NCBI RefSeq assembly: GCF_964204645.1
Contig: NC_134035.1
Coordinates: 12,567,951-12,631,950 of the forward strand
Source: Tubulanus polymorphus
Taxonomy: Eukaryota > Nemertea > Palaeonemertea > Tubulaniformes > Tubulanidae
Reading direction: 5' to 3'
DNA: 64,000 nucleotides
Below the pieces are notes generated by a model. It did no database searches, was not told the origin of the DNA, and saw only the letters and a list, made by a program, of their open reading frames with translations. Shown piece after piece: positions 39,493-53,129 of this stretch. How positions within the stretch are numbered: position 1 is the first letter of the stretch; each line of letters opens with the position of its first letter. The translations under genes and the position numbers were made by a program.

Positions 39493-42400
39493 GTAGGTGT
39501 ATATGTCATACTTTCTGAAATTCGTTTTGTAAAAATCTTTAACGAGATCGATTTTGATTGAAAAGCAACGTTATACAAAACCGTAAATACAAACTTGCTA
39601 TATGTTTTCATAACGATATGGACCCAGTTCGACATTTCATTGCTTGAAGTTTGACCGTAAGGTTCAAACAAAAATAGATTGAAGTCAATCTTTTTTTCAT
39701 CATGCTTTTGATCTTGAAATAGGAAAATGTCGCTCTTCTTTACCTAATCGATTGATTTTGATTTGTTCCCTTACAAACCCGGCACACCTGCCGGGGTCTT
39801 ACGTAACAAAGAATTTTGGGTTCAGCCAAGAACTGTCGAACCGAGTCATGAAGTTTGTAACTGAAGAAAAGGAAAATTGAGGTTTTTCGTCGTAAGATTT
39901 CGCAGGATAATTAAAACAGTCGATTGTCTATATCGAAATCGGTATATGTTAGAATTAATTACTACGTAATTATAAATGATTAGGTGCGGTATTATTGAGA
40001 TGGAGTGCGCATCTTTTCAGTTTATACTAATCGAGTATCGTAGCTCGAAGCCAAAATTCGTCGTCAGAAATTCTGAAACAATTAATGACTTTATTTCCAA
40101 TGTCATTATCGTAGAATTTCAAGAACAAATTGATTTTCATCTTTTCCGTCGTAATCTCGTTAGAGCCTGACGCATCATTTCACCCGTTTCATCGCCAGAT
40201 GAGATTCGACGAGATTTTCACGCATTCGAAATCCAGATTTTAGCCGGGGTATTTCGGCAATTTTAAATTGGTCTCTCAGGCAGATAACTAATGATTAACT
40301 AATAACTAATAACGTAGTGATTAATGATAAATGATTGACAATAACCATTGATGAAACATCCTGAATCGTGTCGCCAAGATAAAATCCCAGAATAAGAATT
40401 AAAAATGAAGTCCGAAATGTATCCTTGAGTTCGTAGTTTATTCAGCACTTTTACATTTCCATGGTATTCAGTATTCCTATTAGGATTTTGTCAAAAGTCG
40501 AAATAACCAACTAGCTCAAGGAAACATTTCAGACCTTATTTTTCTTTTTATACATCAGCTGACAATCGAGAAAAAAATACCGATTACTCGACCCGCCCTT
40601 AGAAAACTAGAACTAACTTTCAGAAAGAAACTTCGATGCGAAAAAGTTTTTTTCTTTTCATAAAATGCACGAATCGGCGATGATTTTACAGTCAGTTATT
40701 ACGGATGCATTAGTATTAGGTTGTCTCGCCTGTAACCGCTGTTGAATACCAGTGATTGAACGCAACACCTCACACCCCTTGACGTCACTCTGTATCAATC
40801 AGCGCTCGTTTAACGATGTTCCGATATCAAAGCATTGCTTTGTATTTGCATTGATATTTCCAGTCATCAAATTCGTGCTTTCGTTGCTAGAAACTTTTCG
40901 TAAAAGTGTGGCATGAACTCGTGGGCGGCATTTTCCAAAATATATGTTCGGAGGTCATTTCGTTAATGGCGCATATAAGAACACGGGGATGCCGCCTAAA
41001 TTGAACATTAGCAACTGTAAATAATTCAACGCTTTCATATCTATCGCAACTAAAGCTGAGAAATTATTTTGCTTTTATCGATATTAACAAGAAAAAAAGC
41101 GTCGCTCACATAAATACGCGTTTGCGTATTCGTAAGTGAATTGCGGTAATTCCAGACTGTTGGAAACCAGTGTATATTACGGAAGTCCGGAATTAACAGA
41201 GAAATAAACAGCATTTTACCATCGTTTTATAGAGCGATACAATGTACATATACATGCAACAACATTCGACGTATAATTGCCTATTAATTGACGCACGTTT
41301 ACTGAAAACCTCTGTCGAAAAAGAGCCCTTTCAATTTCGTTACGGCGGCAGCGATGTAAGTGGGTGCACTTAATCTTCGAGCCGTCTTACTGGTTTTTAT
41401 TAAGATCTTGTCACCGGCTCTTCTCATTCTATCAAGTCGCTATATAGCGCGTAAGAGAGTTTGTGCTCTGCGTATTGTAATAGAGGATTTATGAGATTTA
41501 TGTAGTTGAAATGAGTAACTACTCGTCTGTGATGCCTGAGTGAGGGTTAAATGTATACATGGGTATATGACTGAATTCCGTGACTGTTCACTGTATCTAT
41601 GAATATCAAACAATTCGTCCGTCTTTGACGTAAGAACTTGTAGGTTTTATGTAGAATTTAATACCACACCTGCCTACTGAAAACTGTCACAGCGCAAAAC
41701 GCTATTTTCAGCTTAAATTTCATCTCGTGCAAAGTTCGAAATATTCCTAAGGGATATGCAGGGATAATCCGGAAGATTCCCTTCTTCCCCGTGATGACTT
41801 GAACTTCGGAAAAAAAAGGTGTAAAGAATTCAGCGCTCAATTTGAACTCGAAAGCAGTTCCTTTTCCGGAACCTATTTTCCAACATCTTTTCACTCTGCT
41901 GGACGGGCGCGACGCGTCCCTATTTGATCTAGCTATGACATCGGGAAAATCTTTGTATCAATCTAGTAATCGTAGCGGGAACTGACGGTCTGTGGTCTGA
42001 CAACAGGTACTATACATCAAACGAACGTTAATACCTATCTCTCTGCATGGTAGCAATCCTTCTCATTGTCACGAACAGACCAGACTAGCTATCAGCATCT
42101 GTAATTATCTGACCAATTGACAAAAACATGTTGATTATATCCAACATGGCCGTAACAGCCATATATGCGTTCTTATCATTATTATAAGGTGTCGGGTACT
42201 TAGTGTCTGTGAAGCCGTTAATCTTCACTCGACTGCACTGATATCAATATCTCTTGACAATGATAAACGCCGCAGAAAGCTACAGCTACCATTTAAAAAA
42301 AATCATGTTAAACCACAGTCAAACTGGTAACATATTTTTCCTCCTCGATGAGTGGGTTTATTCGGTGATAGTGGGTTAACTCAATTCAACTACATCAACC

Positions 42401-43257
42401 CCGAGGCCCGGTTGTCCAAAAGTGGTCTTACATCCTAAGAATGGTATTAAGTTGTTAGATTGATTATAGAACAAAAATGGTCTTCGATGTGGAACTGGCA
42501 ATTGGGTCTAGTTTCACGAAAAGGGTCATTTCCTAATTTCTTCTCATCGGTTCATTTCATCATCGATTCAGGAGAGTCTTCTTTGTGACCCGGGGTTGAA
42601 GTTGAAAAAGGTCCCAGGTGTCTTTGGTCTACTTATGGTAATGAAAAGTTTAACTTTATACGGCGCATGTGCTGCGGCAACGAACAGACACTTTTAAAAC
42701 ACAGTTATCACAGGGTCTCGTTAGAATCATTTGTTTCCGACTCGTTTGGTTTCTGGGTGTCATGATAATCGTCTCTCGTCTGCGAAATTCACACTTTTCG
42801 ATCGGAAAGGACTGCGACCGTTTCGGCACGTTCTTCCCGGAGAATAGAATATTATGGTTGATTGGTCTGTGAACTGAATGAAACGTCATTCGCTCGGCTA
42901 AAACTCCTTCCATATCAACGACCTTCAATAAAATTCCAATTGGCCCTGGTGTACCAATTTGTTGAGTTTTTATTCGCGTCGTTGAACCAAATCAATTCGC
43001 CCCCAAACCGATAATCTTCTGAGACAATCGTTACAAGTAAAGTAAGGCTATAAAAGGCGTACAAGAGACAAGCTTTTATACAAATATAACATATTCATGG
43101 CATGTTACCGTTACGTCGTAAGGACGCCCTTTCAATATAGATGCAAACATATTTGATTATTTAACAATTAGTTAGAATTTGAGTTACTACCTCTCGGTAC
43201 TTGAAAGGGATGTTACATCAACAGTTAGTACATCGTCAATTTTGTTGTATAGGTCAT
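39493..43257. other. Intergenic or intronic, little recognised
   Basis: If the exon at 39,435 is real this is its first intron. A GAAACGT-motif MITE copy lies at 40,378-40,545 (it begins aaatcccag and contains agtcgaaataaccaactagc). A ggttg-type MITE lies at 42,410-42,490. The open frame on the minus strand at 42,656-42,928 is not recognisable. Confidence 0.45.
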
Positions 43258-43400
43258 TTTGTTAAACCATGATATGCGTTACATTCACAAAGGAAATGTA
43301 ATTCAGACTCTACTTCATTTTCATTACACAAACTACGGACAAACGGCAAACTTCTATACCTTCCTAATTCAGTTTCGTTTGCACCACGCGAGTAACGTGT
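43258..43400 (-). mobile_element. LINE ORF2 C-terminal fragment
   Basis: The minus strand reads ELGRYRSLPFVRSLCNEN, then a CCHC-like end (SELHFLCECNAYH) and a TGA at about 43,258. This is the zinc-knuckle-like end of a non-LTR retrotransposon ORF2. It differs in sequence from the copies at 32,572 and 43,576 and so belongs to another family or an older copy. It lies in the opposite orientation to the next LINE piece, some 150 bp away. Confidence 0.6.
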
Positions 43401-43544
43401 ACATCATACAGAACACAAACATGCATACAGATTGCGGTAGTGTACTAGTTTTACAAAGTTTGATGAAATGGATATTGAATGACCTATTAAGTATCGCGGT
43501 TGACGTATGGTGTCTTTGTCGAAATAGGAAGATATAACCGTACC

Positions 43545-43960
43545 CCCGGAAGAGCGAATATGTAATCTATGTAATATGAGAGTCATTGGGGATGAGTACC
43601 ACTTTGTTCTAGAATGCCCTTTCCTTCAGAATCTTCGCACCCGGTTCATTAAACCATATTTTAGAATAAGACCAAGTGCCTTCAAACTGATACAATTATT
43701 AAATTCTAAGGGCAAACAGCTCTGTAACCTGTCTCGCTTTATACAGCAAGGATCAAAGTTTCTCTAACTCATATTAAATATGTACTGTTCAATGCCCGCC
43801 TTAAGCTATTGTTGATTGATAAGTATTCGTGTATTTCTTTTCATTTAAACCGTGTTTGTATGAATTCTGTAAACTGCATGGATACGTGTAAAATGTATGA
43901 ACCTGTTTTTTTTTGCTCTGTGCAAATGTAAATTTTGTGGAGCAATAAACTAATTGTAAT
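43545..43960 (+). mobile_element. LINE 3' end with C-terminal ORF2 fragment
   Basis: The plus strand encodes EERICNLCNMRVIGDEYHF, then LEC and about 50 more residues to TAA at 43,765-43,767, matching the family of 32,450-33,042. The 3' UTR ends with ggagcaataaactaa (43,939-43,953), the same terminus as the other copy. Only the last few hundred bases of the element are present, as usual for 5'-truncated LINE insertions. Confidence 0.75.
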
Positions 43961-43975
43961 AATTGCAAGGTTTGG

Positions 43976-46310
43976 GCTTCACCGACTGTAACGCGTCTGA
44001 ATTTTACTGAGACACCTTATCACCTTACCTTACACCATGTGATTTTCTTAAAGTGTATGGTTGCTATGTACCTCTGAATCAATACAAGACGCATTTGTGA
44101 AGTAATTAGGGCGGTGGGCGTAATAACGATTAAAAGAGAATTCACGATTTCGATAAGAATTGATCGTATAACAAACCTAATCCAAGGATAAGGTTCTTAT
44201 TTCGTCTGGTAAAAATTGCTGTCTATCTAATTAAAGTCTAAATATATTCTCTATCTAAAATAAAACTCACACAGTTCGATACATTGTCTCAATCCTATCG
44301 TCAGACTGAATAAAGAAATCCCAGCATTTCATCAACATTGTGGGATTCTTATTTCATTTAAAAACTAAGGAAAACATCGTCAAATTCGTTATCTTATTTT
44401 CAACAAAATCTATATAAAGCAAGATATGCGTCGAAATCTAAAGAAAAATAACTAGAAACCATTATATCCGGGATGTAGTAATGAAAAACGTTAAAAAATC
44501 CCACAATTGTAACTGAACTAAAAGTTGATTAAAAATCGAATTATTTCGGGTGTTAACAAGCCGTTTCTTCATTACGACTTTTAGACCAAAGAAGGGCGGC
44601 ACCGAAATATTTACGTTTTCTATAAACTTTTGAGGGATTTTTATGAATGTAAGGAAGGTTTCCATTTTAATGAGTTAAGATTGAAATTCAAATGATTTAA
44701 AGCGGTTAATTGTAGCTTATCGTTTAAGCGCACGAGTTGCTTGTGTAAAAGTCGATTTAAATTCTATGGTCGCCTCGGTGAGTAGAACAGTAGTGTTGTA
44801 GTTATTAGCTTTAATTAATCATGATCAATGTCGAACTTTAATGAAGCGAAAACCACAGAGTTTTCATTAAAAACTAAATACCACTGATAAACGTTATAGT
44901 CGAACCGCGAGCACGAGGAGACGATTCGAGCCGGGTCAAGCTGGCTGGAGAACCAGACCACAGTCGAATTTAGCCTGGGCCTAATTTGAGAGCGCGTTCG
45001 CAGGTTAATCACTGACTCGTTGCTAAAATGCTAACAATACGAAGCTGTGGCAAGTGAGGTCAGTCACTTTCAGAGCCAATACACAGTCACACGCAAAATA
45101 ATTTGACCTGTGCTGAAATTTGACACGGGCCTGGTCCGATACTACTGATCGGGACAAATTTGGTCAGTGTCAGCCAGTGCATTGGCGTGAACGCAAATAG
45201 GACGTTTCAGCTGTCAATCACAATTAAGAGGTTTGTCGTCTTACTGTTGATTTGATAAATAATTACCGACAGTTAGTGAAAGTGCGCATCAATAATTGTT
45301 AACTAAAACCATGCCCAGCTCGAGTGAGAAATTCCGGTTACAAATCGAGCATTTTATTCATTTACAACCGAGTCGTAAAATCTACCGGAAATCGGCCATT
45401 CCGCGCGTACTTCCGGTCCACTCGAAGCTAACGTCGATACGCCAGTGACGTCACGCGGTTACTATGTACACGCATGTGGTTACTAACCGGACGCGTGTAG
45501 TAGACACCATCCACGATGATATGTATAGTGAGAAATTTTGACAAAAGCTTTTCATTATAAAATATTATAAGGCAGGGAGGCCATATTTAAAGCCTGACGG
45601 CACTCACTAAACGAACAAATCGAAATAGCTCGTCATTTATATCTAAATAGGTTTAAATTATTAACTTGTTATTGAACACTTGAAAACCTAGCGTATCTAA
45701 ATGTGGTAGTTTAATTAATTTGATTCATATGTATTTCACCCGATAAGGGGATGTGATCCCGCGAAAAACGTTTACTGGTTTCAATAAACTGTTTATACTC
45801 ATTAGAAAACGAGGTTTATATTGTTATCGCTTCAGGAGTTTTTCACGGATTCATGAATTCACAACGCACTCATCACACCCGCACCGCGCACCCAGGGAAT
45901 GTGCATTTTTCGAATCAATAATATCGATGCGAAACTGAAGAAAAACAATTTTGATTTTATGCTAATGTAATAATGCACGTTCAGTCATCGCGCTGACAAT
46001 GTCTCAATATTGTTTCCTATCTGTGTTTGACCTCCGACCCGATTTTCTTATCGTCTGTTGCGGGTAGTTTATACTCTCTCAACACGCCGCGATACCCGAC
46101 AACGAAAATATGACAACCTTTTTCGTGCGCGGTTCCAGTCTTAATTAGGAGTCGAATGCAACGCCGATCTCTGCTGTAACGCCTCGCTTATTAACCAATA
46201 CATCAGAAAACAGTTCATTTACCCCATAAATCTTTTCCCCGGTTTTGGTTGTTTGGTTTTTACGCACGTATTGAAATAACAAGCGCGACTGAGTGATTCA
46301 AAATGAGCCG
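43976..46310. other. Intergenic, nothing coding recognised
   Basis: No supported gene. MITE-end words (aatcccacaattgt, acattgtgggattctt) occur at 44,335-44,510. A region near 45,060-45,210 carries gcgttcacgc-like words of a diverged DNA element. Confidence 0.5.
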
Positions 46311-46319
46311 TTTTCGTCA

Positions 46320-46797
46320 ATGCTTAGGTTCGAATACCGGTGGTGTCAGAGTTTCTTAGTCGAAGGTGTATCTCCTTTTAATCGGGAAAAAGCCAGCTGA
46401 AAACTGCTGATAATACACTCTGAGTGAGTTTGAGGCATGTGAAACGTTATAATTCTAGATCCTGTACAGTTGATGTAATGTGAAAAAGTGGAATCTGATC
46501 GATCTGAATCCGAAGATGTAAGATTGACTATAGAACTAAGATGGTCTTAAACTGGTCTTCTTTCTTCACTGGTGTCCCTCCCTTTAATCAGGAAAGGCAC
46601 CTCAAAACTGCTGATAGTATACACCCTGCGTGGCGCTCAGCGGTTTGAGGGGTGTGAAACGCTAAAATTCTAAGGCCCTGAACAGTTTTGATATAATGTC
46701 CAAAAGTGGTCGTGAATGTGAACGATCTGAATCCGAAGATGTAAGATTGACTCTCAGAACTAAGATTGGTCTTAAACTGGTCTTCTTTCTAAGCCAC
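46320..46797. repeat. Tandem duplication (about 210 bp) of a composite SINE/MITE segment
   Basis: A tRNA-like head (taggttcgaataccggtgg, 46,328) is followed by two successive copies (about 46,365-46,575 and 46,575-46,797). Each runs from ctcc(c)tttaatc.ggaaa through aaaactgctgata and gtgtgaaacg to ccgaagatgtaagattgact and cttaaactggtcttctttct. The first half of the unit is the SINE body also found at 7345-7485; the second half is the ggttgcayag MITE sequence. Confidence 0.75.
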
Positions 46798-48821
46798 GAT
46801 CGCTACCCCCTACCTTTGTTTAAAATCTGACGTAAATCATTAGAAATTAACTGATTTCCACTCGGAGACATAAACCAGATACTGTGCAAATGGCCCAAGA
46901 AGGGTCGACTGACTTTCTAACCTAAGGTTTCGTAAGGTTTTATAAAAGGTTTATTTTCCAGGTAAGAAGCCTCATCGCATTATTGATAAGTTGACGACGT
47001 GACCTTTCGTATATTAAGAAGAGCAGGTTACGTGTACTTTGAGCGAGTAATTTCGCGTTAACGACAATTATGAGTTCAGAGGTAATAAACCTGTGGTGTA
47101 TTTTAATTACTCGGTGTGAGTGCTTTGTTTAGTTTTCACGGATCGCTCCTAGCCGACGGCGTCTGTATTATTTGTCACGCGTTAAGTTCTAATGTAAATA
47201 TAAAAGGCAATCGAAAGATCGACAGCTTAATATCGAGTCAACGTTTCGTCGAGAATGTTTGCATTTTCCGTTTAATGACGGAGACGAAGCGACGATGATG
47301 AAATCAATCGGCAATCAGACGATCTTCGAGTGGTCGCGTGTAACCGCATTCGATGCCAAGTGGATGCGCGCTATGTCCGTCAAACAGATCTTATATACCT
47401 AATTGGAGGCGTGAATCGACATTTTAAGAGTTCATATCTCGTCGAAAAAGATGCAATTCAAAAAGATTCTGAAATATTTTCAACACAATTCTAAAATCAA
47501 TGAATATCAGGAGGGCCAGCGTCCAGAGTGGTCGCTTCAGTTTGATCGAAGAATCATTTTATTTCAACTACTCAAATGGAGTGTCAAAACCTACGTTCAA
47601 ATTGAAACTGGGTCCAGCATATCATTCACCGACATATTACAAATGATAACCCGGGATAATTGTAATTTTGAAATTGTTCTTTTTTTAATCGGATATGGAA
47701 TTACAGATATAGATGTATGGTCGGTCGGAAATTACAGAAGCTTTTCCACTAATGAAACACTATATTTCGCTTTTGGGCGTCATTTTGGCCTTCAGACGCA
47801 AACGGAATAAAGTAAATAATTAACAGCGATTCCTATTGACGGCCAAAAATTACAGTTCTATCTATAAATTACGAACCGCGGAAATTAAACCTTATAACTA
47901 CGTAATATTCTCTTCTACCGATTGAAAAATAAATATTCATCTTCAGAATCGAGTTGCGTAAAGTCAAACGATGATGTGGCACGCGTGGGTGAATACGAAA
48001 AGGTCGCACTACATTCCGGCGCCGTGATTTAGCGTTATGACAGATCACGTGGCCCGGCGCTTGCTCGCCATACATCGACGGGATTCATTAGGGCTGGATG
48101 ATGATTCCGCGTAGAGATCATTCTCAAATCGATGAATAGATTTCTCATCGTATAAAGCGAGAATTTTAACGTCGATCTCAATTAGTTTAAAAGATCTCAT
48201 TGTCGCGAGTGAAATTCGCGATTTCTTGCGCAAAACGTTGATTCGATTTTGAAATAGGAACGATTTCTTTGTACACGCTAAACGTAAAGGCAGTTTCGCA
48301 CTTTCTACTTGTAAAATTCTATTTGCTAATTTGTATAATAAATGAATCTTTAGTAAAGAAGCGACGCAGCGCGCGAGTTACTCTTCATCCGGGGGATTCG
48401 AAACATTACTCGAATTCCATTAAAATAACGTAAAATTTGACATAAAATATATCATATATAGGTTTTTTAAAAAGTAAGATTTATTACGGTATAATTTTTT
48501 ATTCAAATTACAAGAATTCATGAATTAAGATAAATGTAATTTTCTGCCAAGAAAGTGCTAATTAAAACCGACAGTACATTCGTGATCGCGGCAGTCTCTA
48601 CTGTGCTGGATATTTCGCTTTTAAGAATATTCTCTAAACCGATTAAATTGAGATCTATCAGCGCGATAACTAATTAACATAAAAACGCATAGTTCATTAT
48701 ACGATTAAAACTTTAATCGGGTACAACAAGAATGAATTGTCGCGTGTATGATACGCATTATACGTCACCATTACAACTCTGAAGTCACGATAGGTAAAAC
48801 ACAATATCCGTGTTGACGCGA

Positions 48822-49033
48822 TGAGGAGAGAATCCCACAATGATAATAAAAAGTCCGAAAATGAAACTTCGAGATAGTAGTTTATTCAACGTTTCGACTA
48901 TATCCTAATAGTCATCTTCAGGAATAATTATTCCTGAAGATGACTATTAGGATATAGTCGAAACGTTGAATAAACTACTATCTCGAAGTTTCATTTTCGG
49001 ACTTTTTATTATCATTGTGGGATTCTCTCCTCA
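48822..49033. mobile_element. Perfect 212-bp palindrome (GAAACGT-motif MITE)
   Basis: The left half (from tgaggagagaatcccacaat) and the right half (ending attgtgggattctctcctca) are exact reverse complements for 106 bp each, with the centre at 48,927/48,928 in ggaataattattcc and no spacer. Contents match the MITE family copies at 36,185 and 63,335 (aatcccac ends, agtccgaaa, cctgaagatgac and gtcgaaacgttgaataaac). It is unusual in being completely undecayed. Confidence 0.95.
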
Positions 49034-50350
49034 ACTCTGAAGTCATTTTGAGGACCAGCATTTGCGACTTTTGCAACCATCCAACCCCTCCCCCCGTGAT
49101 ATTGACCTTTGACCTTTCTCCCGTTTTTGGTAAGCGCCATTCATAACGTTTCTACTATTTACAAGGTGCTTAAGCCTATCCTACATATAAATCCCTTGTT
49201 TCTCATCACACGTATAACGCATATACACGTGAAATATATAGATTCTGAGCGCAAAGACGTCGAGCGGTACTCGCAATTAAACTACTGGCTCTAAATCGTT
49301 TCATTGTCCATGATTAAACTATTTCTAACGAATGAATTTCGTAGTTTTCCTGTAAAACGTTGTTGAATGATTCATCGATCATTGATGACGTCGCATCCGT
49401 CGTTGTCCATTTACGGATTGCATCTAGTCGAAACATGTTCGGTATCGTGTTGTCTTAAGAAATTCACCAGATATCTTGGTTTTGTCGATCGGCGACGAGC
49501 GAACGAGCGAGCGAGAGAGCGAGTCGGCGCTGTCGTTTCCCGAAGGCGATTTTACTAGATTCAAACACGAGGGAATGAGAATACGCCGAGTATTGCACAG
49601 ATGTGATGATACCCGAGGCCCTGAAATCCGTCATCGTTGAGGCGCGATTCAATATTCTTAAATTTAACGCACACGCAACACATTCCAAACCCGACGGTCA
49701 AATACGAAACGGGTACGTTGCTGCAGTCAATATTGAAAAGAGATTTCTCTATCGAAATGTGTTGTTCTTTAACTAATACTGCACTAGTAAAATATTCAAA
49801 TCCTCAGTAATCTCGTTGAAGCTTGTGGACAGGACCAAAGAAAAAAAATCAAAAACCATCGAAATCTGACGGGATTGATTTCGTGGATTATCGAATCTTT
49901 AAATCAACTATTGCATAACTGCCGATGCCAAATTATCTCTTATTGAGCTAATTCTTCGAAACTTTACGTTTTAAAACGTTGTTTTTAATTGATGTTTAAC
50001 CGAATGACAATTTTTCATCCACGAATTTCAACATGATATAACAGTCATAGTTATAATGGTAATATAGCACTCGCTTTTCAATTCAAAAAGCCTTTTACTC
50101 CGTGAACTGCTTCAAAAGCATTTAACACAAAATAGAAATTTAAGAAAAACAGTGGCGAAATTAACACCAAAGTGATGTCGTCATGCTAGTGTTAAGTGCG
50201 CGCTGCAGAACGCGTTGGGGAAGTTGTTCGTATAAGCCACGGTTGTGCGGGGAAACCGAGGTGCTCTAGAGGCCGAGAACATTGATGATGAAAATCAAGG
50301 TTTCGCATGGCTAAATTCACACCGATCGTATGTTTATGTTTATACGTGTA
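49034..50350. other. Intergenic, nothing recognised
   Basis: Only a short gagcgaacgagcgagcgag microrepeat near 49,495-49,520. Open frames at 49,109-49,688 overlap on both strands without support. Confidence 0.5.
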
Positions 50351-50514
<164 letters not shown>

Positions 50515-52319
50515 AACAAAAGCAGCCGAAACAGTTTCAATTACGAAATAGGAAAAAATAGAATCCGATACGAACCGGACTGATAGAAAAACCTGTTAGG
50601 TGCGCCGGCGCACGGAAATGAAACGACATGACGAATTCCTAATGAATTTTTGCTTTCTAAAATGACACTTCACACAGACCACGTTTCGCTGAAGGACGTT
50701 TATAAACCGCCGTCACTTAATGAAGTTCCGGTTTAGGTAAGGTGTACATTTATCGATATATGCGGAGAGTGAGGAAGGACGAACTGGTTAGAAGAATACC
50801 GGTTTTCTGATCTCACTCTGTCTGAGATTTGTTAGCGGTTTCGATATATCTTATTAAGTGAATTGATTTGTAAGCAGCTTGATGTCTAGCGGTCTACGCA
50901 AAGACGGCCGACTAACGTCTTAAGCCGGATCCGCACTAACAAAGTCACACGGCGGACTAACGTATACAAGCCGGACTCGTACTCCGGACTCGATCATCCG
51001 GACTAACGTCTAAAAACCGGACCCGGACTCAAAGTATGACTGACACATATATCCCCCAAGTTAGTCTACCTGAAAATTCATCGAAGTTTATCATGGTCGT
51101 GTGGTTTCTGTTTAAAGCGGGCGGCAGAAAACCCGTTATTATTTATGGGGTTAAGAAACTCGTAATCCCGGCGCGTCGTACAGTTCGGTTTTGATATCGT
51201 TGTGGCGCGGTTTATCGGTTTAACAGTTGTCTAGAGCTGTCGCGATCGACGGAAAGATGAACCATGACTCCGTATGACAGCCGGCAATGCGCGCAACTAA
51301 TATAAAATTCAAACGCTGGACGCGGCTACTTTTTATTGTCGCTGTCGTATCGCGTACGTGGCGCGAGGAGTCACAGCCCTCTCAGAGAGTTGTTAACTAA
51401 ACGAGAAAACTAACTAGAAAGTTCATTGACGCTTTGAGCAATAGCACATATTATATATTGTTTAGGATTATGAATAATACGACGATATGAATTACCGGTA
51501 CATTATATCAAGTCGGATCCTGTTACATTTTTCTTCGTTAGCTTTTATTTCAATATCATGTAACATTTGAAAATGAATATCAATTTCACGGATCAACGTA
51601 AGTTATTTGCGTGCTGAATATATCGATAATTGAATTGAATTGGCCGGCAACCAGTCTAGCCCCGATATATTGATGATGTAGTGCACATCATCTCAAAAGT
51701 AATTGTCTAAATTTGTAAAAAAGAAAGAAAGAAAAGAGTCGTGAAATATAATTGATTACAAAATGAACGCCAAAATCCATAAATGTAACTTTGGGTCTGT
51801 TTTTACGAAATGGTTTGACTAAGTTTGAATAATTTTTGAATGAATTCCAGAATCGTTTCAGTCGGTCAAACATGGAAATGTCTTTGTGAAATCTAATCGA
51901 TCTAAATCGTTCTGAAATTACTCATTGCAGTCAATATACGTTATACGATATACGATTTACGATATACGACATACGACGTAGAACAAAGGCAGCGCGACAC
52001 ATCTTATTATCACACGATTTGTCTTCGTCGTCGTTTCAACAAATGACTTTACTTAAGCGTTATCGTCGGTTCATATTTAATTCACGACCGACATTCTTTT
52101 CATGTACAGATTATCATTTTGTCTGGTTACGAATGATTGCGTTGTGCGCGCCCACCAGTCTAGACGCGGATAGTTGAGTTCTTGTACCCCCTCATTTAGC
52201 AAGCACCTGCCCAGCATTCCCGATTTAGTATTGTCTTGTTTCTCATTTATAACTTCTTCCATTTCCACATCAGTTAAATCTTACCAGGTTTGTGGACCGA
52301 GTTCTGCAATTCTGTATGT

Positions 52320-52535
52320 TTAATTTGTCTCTGGGTCCAGTTCCACAGTTATGAGTTTAATTTGACTCTGGATCCAGTTCCACAGTTGTGTGAGTTTAAT
52401 TTCGCTCTAGACCCAGTTCCACCAGATACGTGGGTTTGATTTGACTCTGGATCCATTTCCACAGTTGTGTGAGTTTAATTTGACTGTGGATCGAGTTCCA
52501 TAGTTGTGTGAGTTTGATTCGACTCTTAATTAATC
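52320..52535. repeat. 39-bp minisatellite array C (MITE-end derived)
   Basis: About five copies containing gactctggatccagttccac and agttgtgtgagtttaattt. It is closer than arrays A and B to the intact MITE end (gtgagtt), and lies 500 bp from a MITE copy at 53,015-53,125. Confidence 0.85.
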
Positions 52536-53014
52536 CATTTGTTAAATTTATCACTGCATTTTAACAATAATTCCCATGAAAGAAACTGCTGACATTTCTA
52601 GTTGTAGCTCATTCGACTCGCGGTTCTTGTCGAAGGACCGAGCAATACTTAAAAACCGACGACAACTGAAATTCAAACCGCCTTCTTCAATTTCAAACCG
52701 TAAAATGAAATTGATTCGAGTTGAACTCACCGAAATTCGAGTGAATTTTTTATTCGATTTTGAACGATTGAATCTCGAGTATTTCGAATCGTTAATAACT
52801 TCATTAGATAGAATTTCACAGAGCTCTTCTATACCGCGCGTGGGTGACGAAAATTAAAAACCGCTAAATAACTTCACTTTTCAAATGATTCTTCAACCAT
52901 TGAGTAAGATAGCTATTAGAAATACCGCTCATCAAGAGATTTCCAGTTGCCACACTTGAAAATTCTTAATCCTACACGAGCGCGTCACTACATATCGATC
53001 TAAAAATGAAATCA

Positions 53015-53125
53015 AGGATCTAGTTCCACAGTTTGGAGTTAAGATTTGATAGAGTTAAAACATTGAAAATGAACTAATTTTAACTCAGAGTCAAAAACTG
53101 TCAAAATGTGTAACCTGATCCTGGA
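53015..53125. repeat. MITE of the 'ccagttccacagttgtgagtt' family
   Basis: The left end ggatctagttccacagtttg, gagttaagatttgatagagt is opposed by the right end ctcagagtcaaaaactgtca...cctgatcctgg. The centre gaaaatgaactaattttaac matches the copy at 12,696-12,808. More diverged related sequence continues to about 53,320. Confidence 0.6.
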
Positions 53126-53129
53126 ATCA

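Noticed and set aside
47451-47810. 119-residue ATG-initiated frame
   Set aside because: No domain, signal peptide or splice context that I recognise; similar lengths occur by chance in this window.
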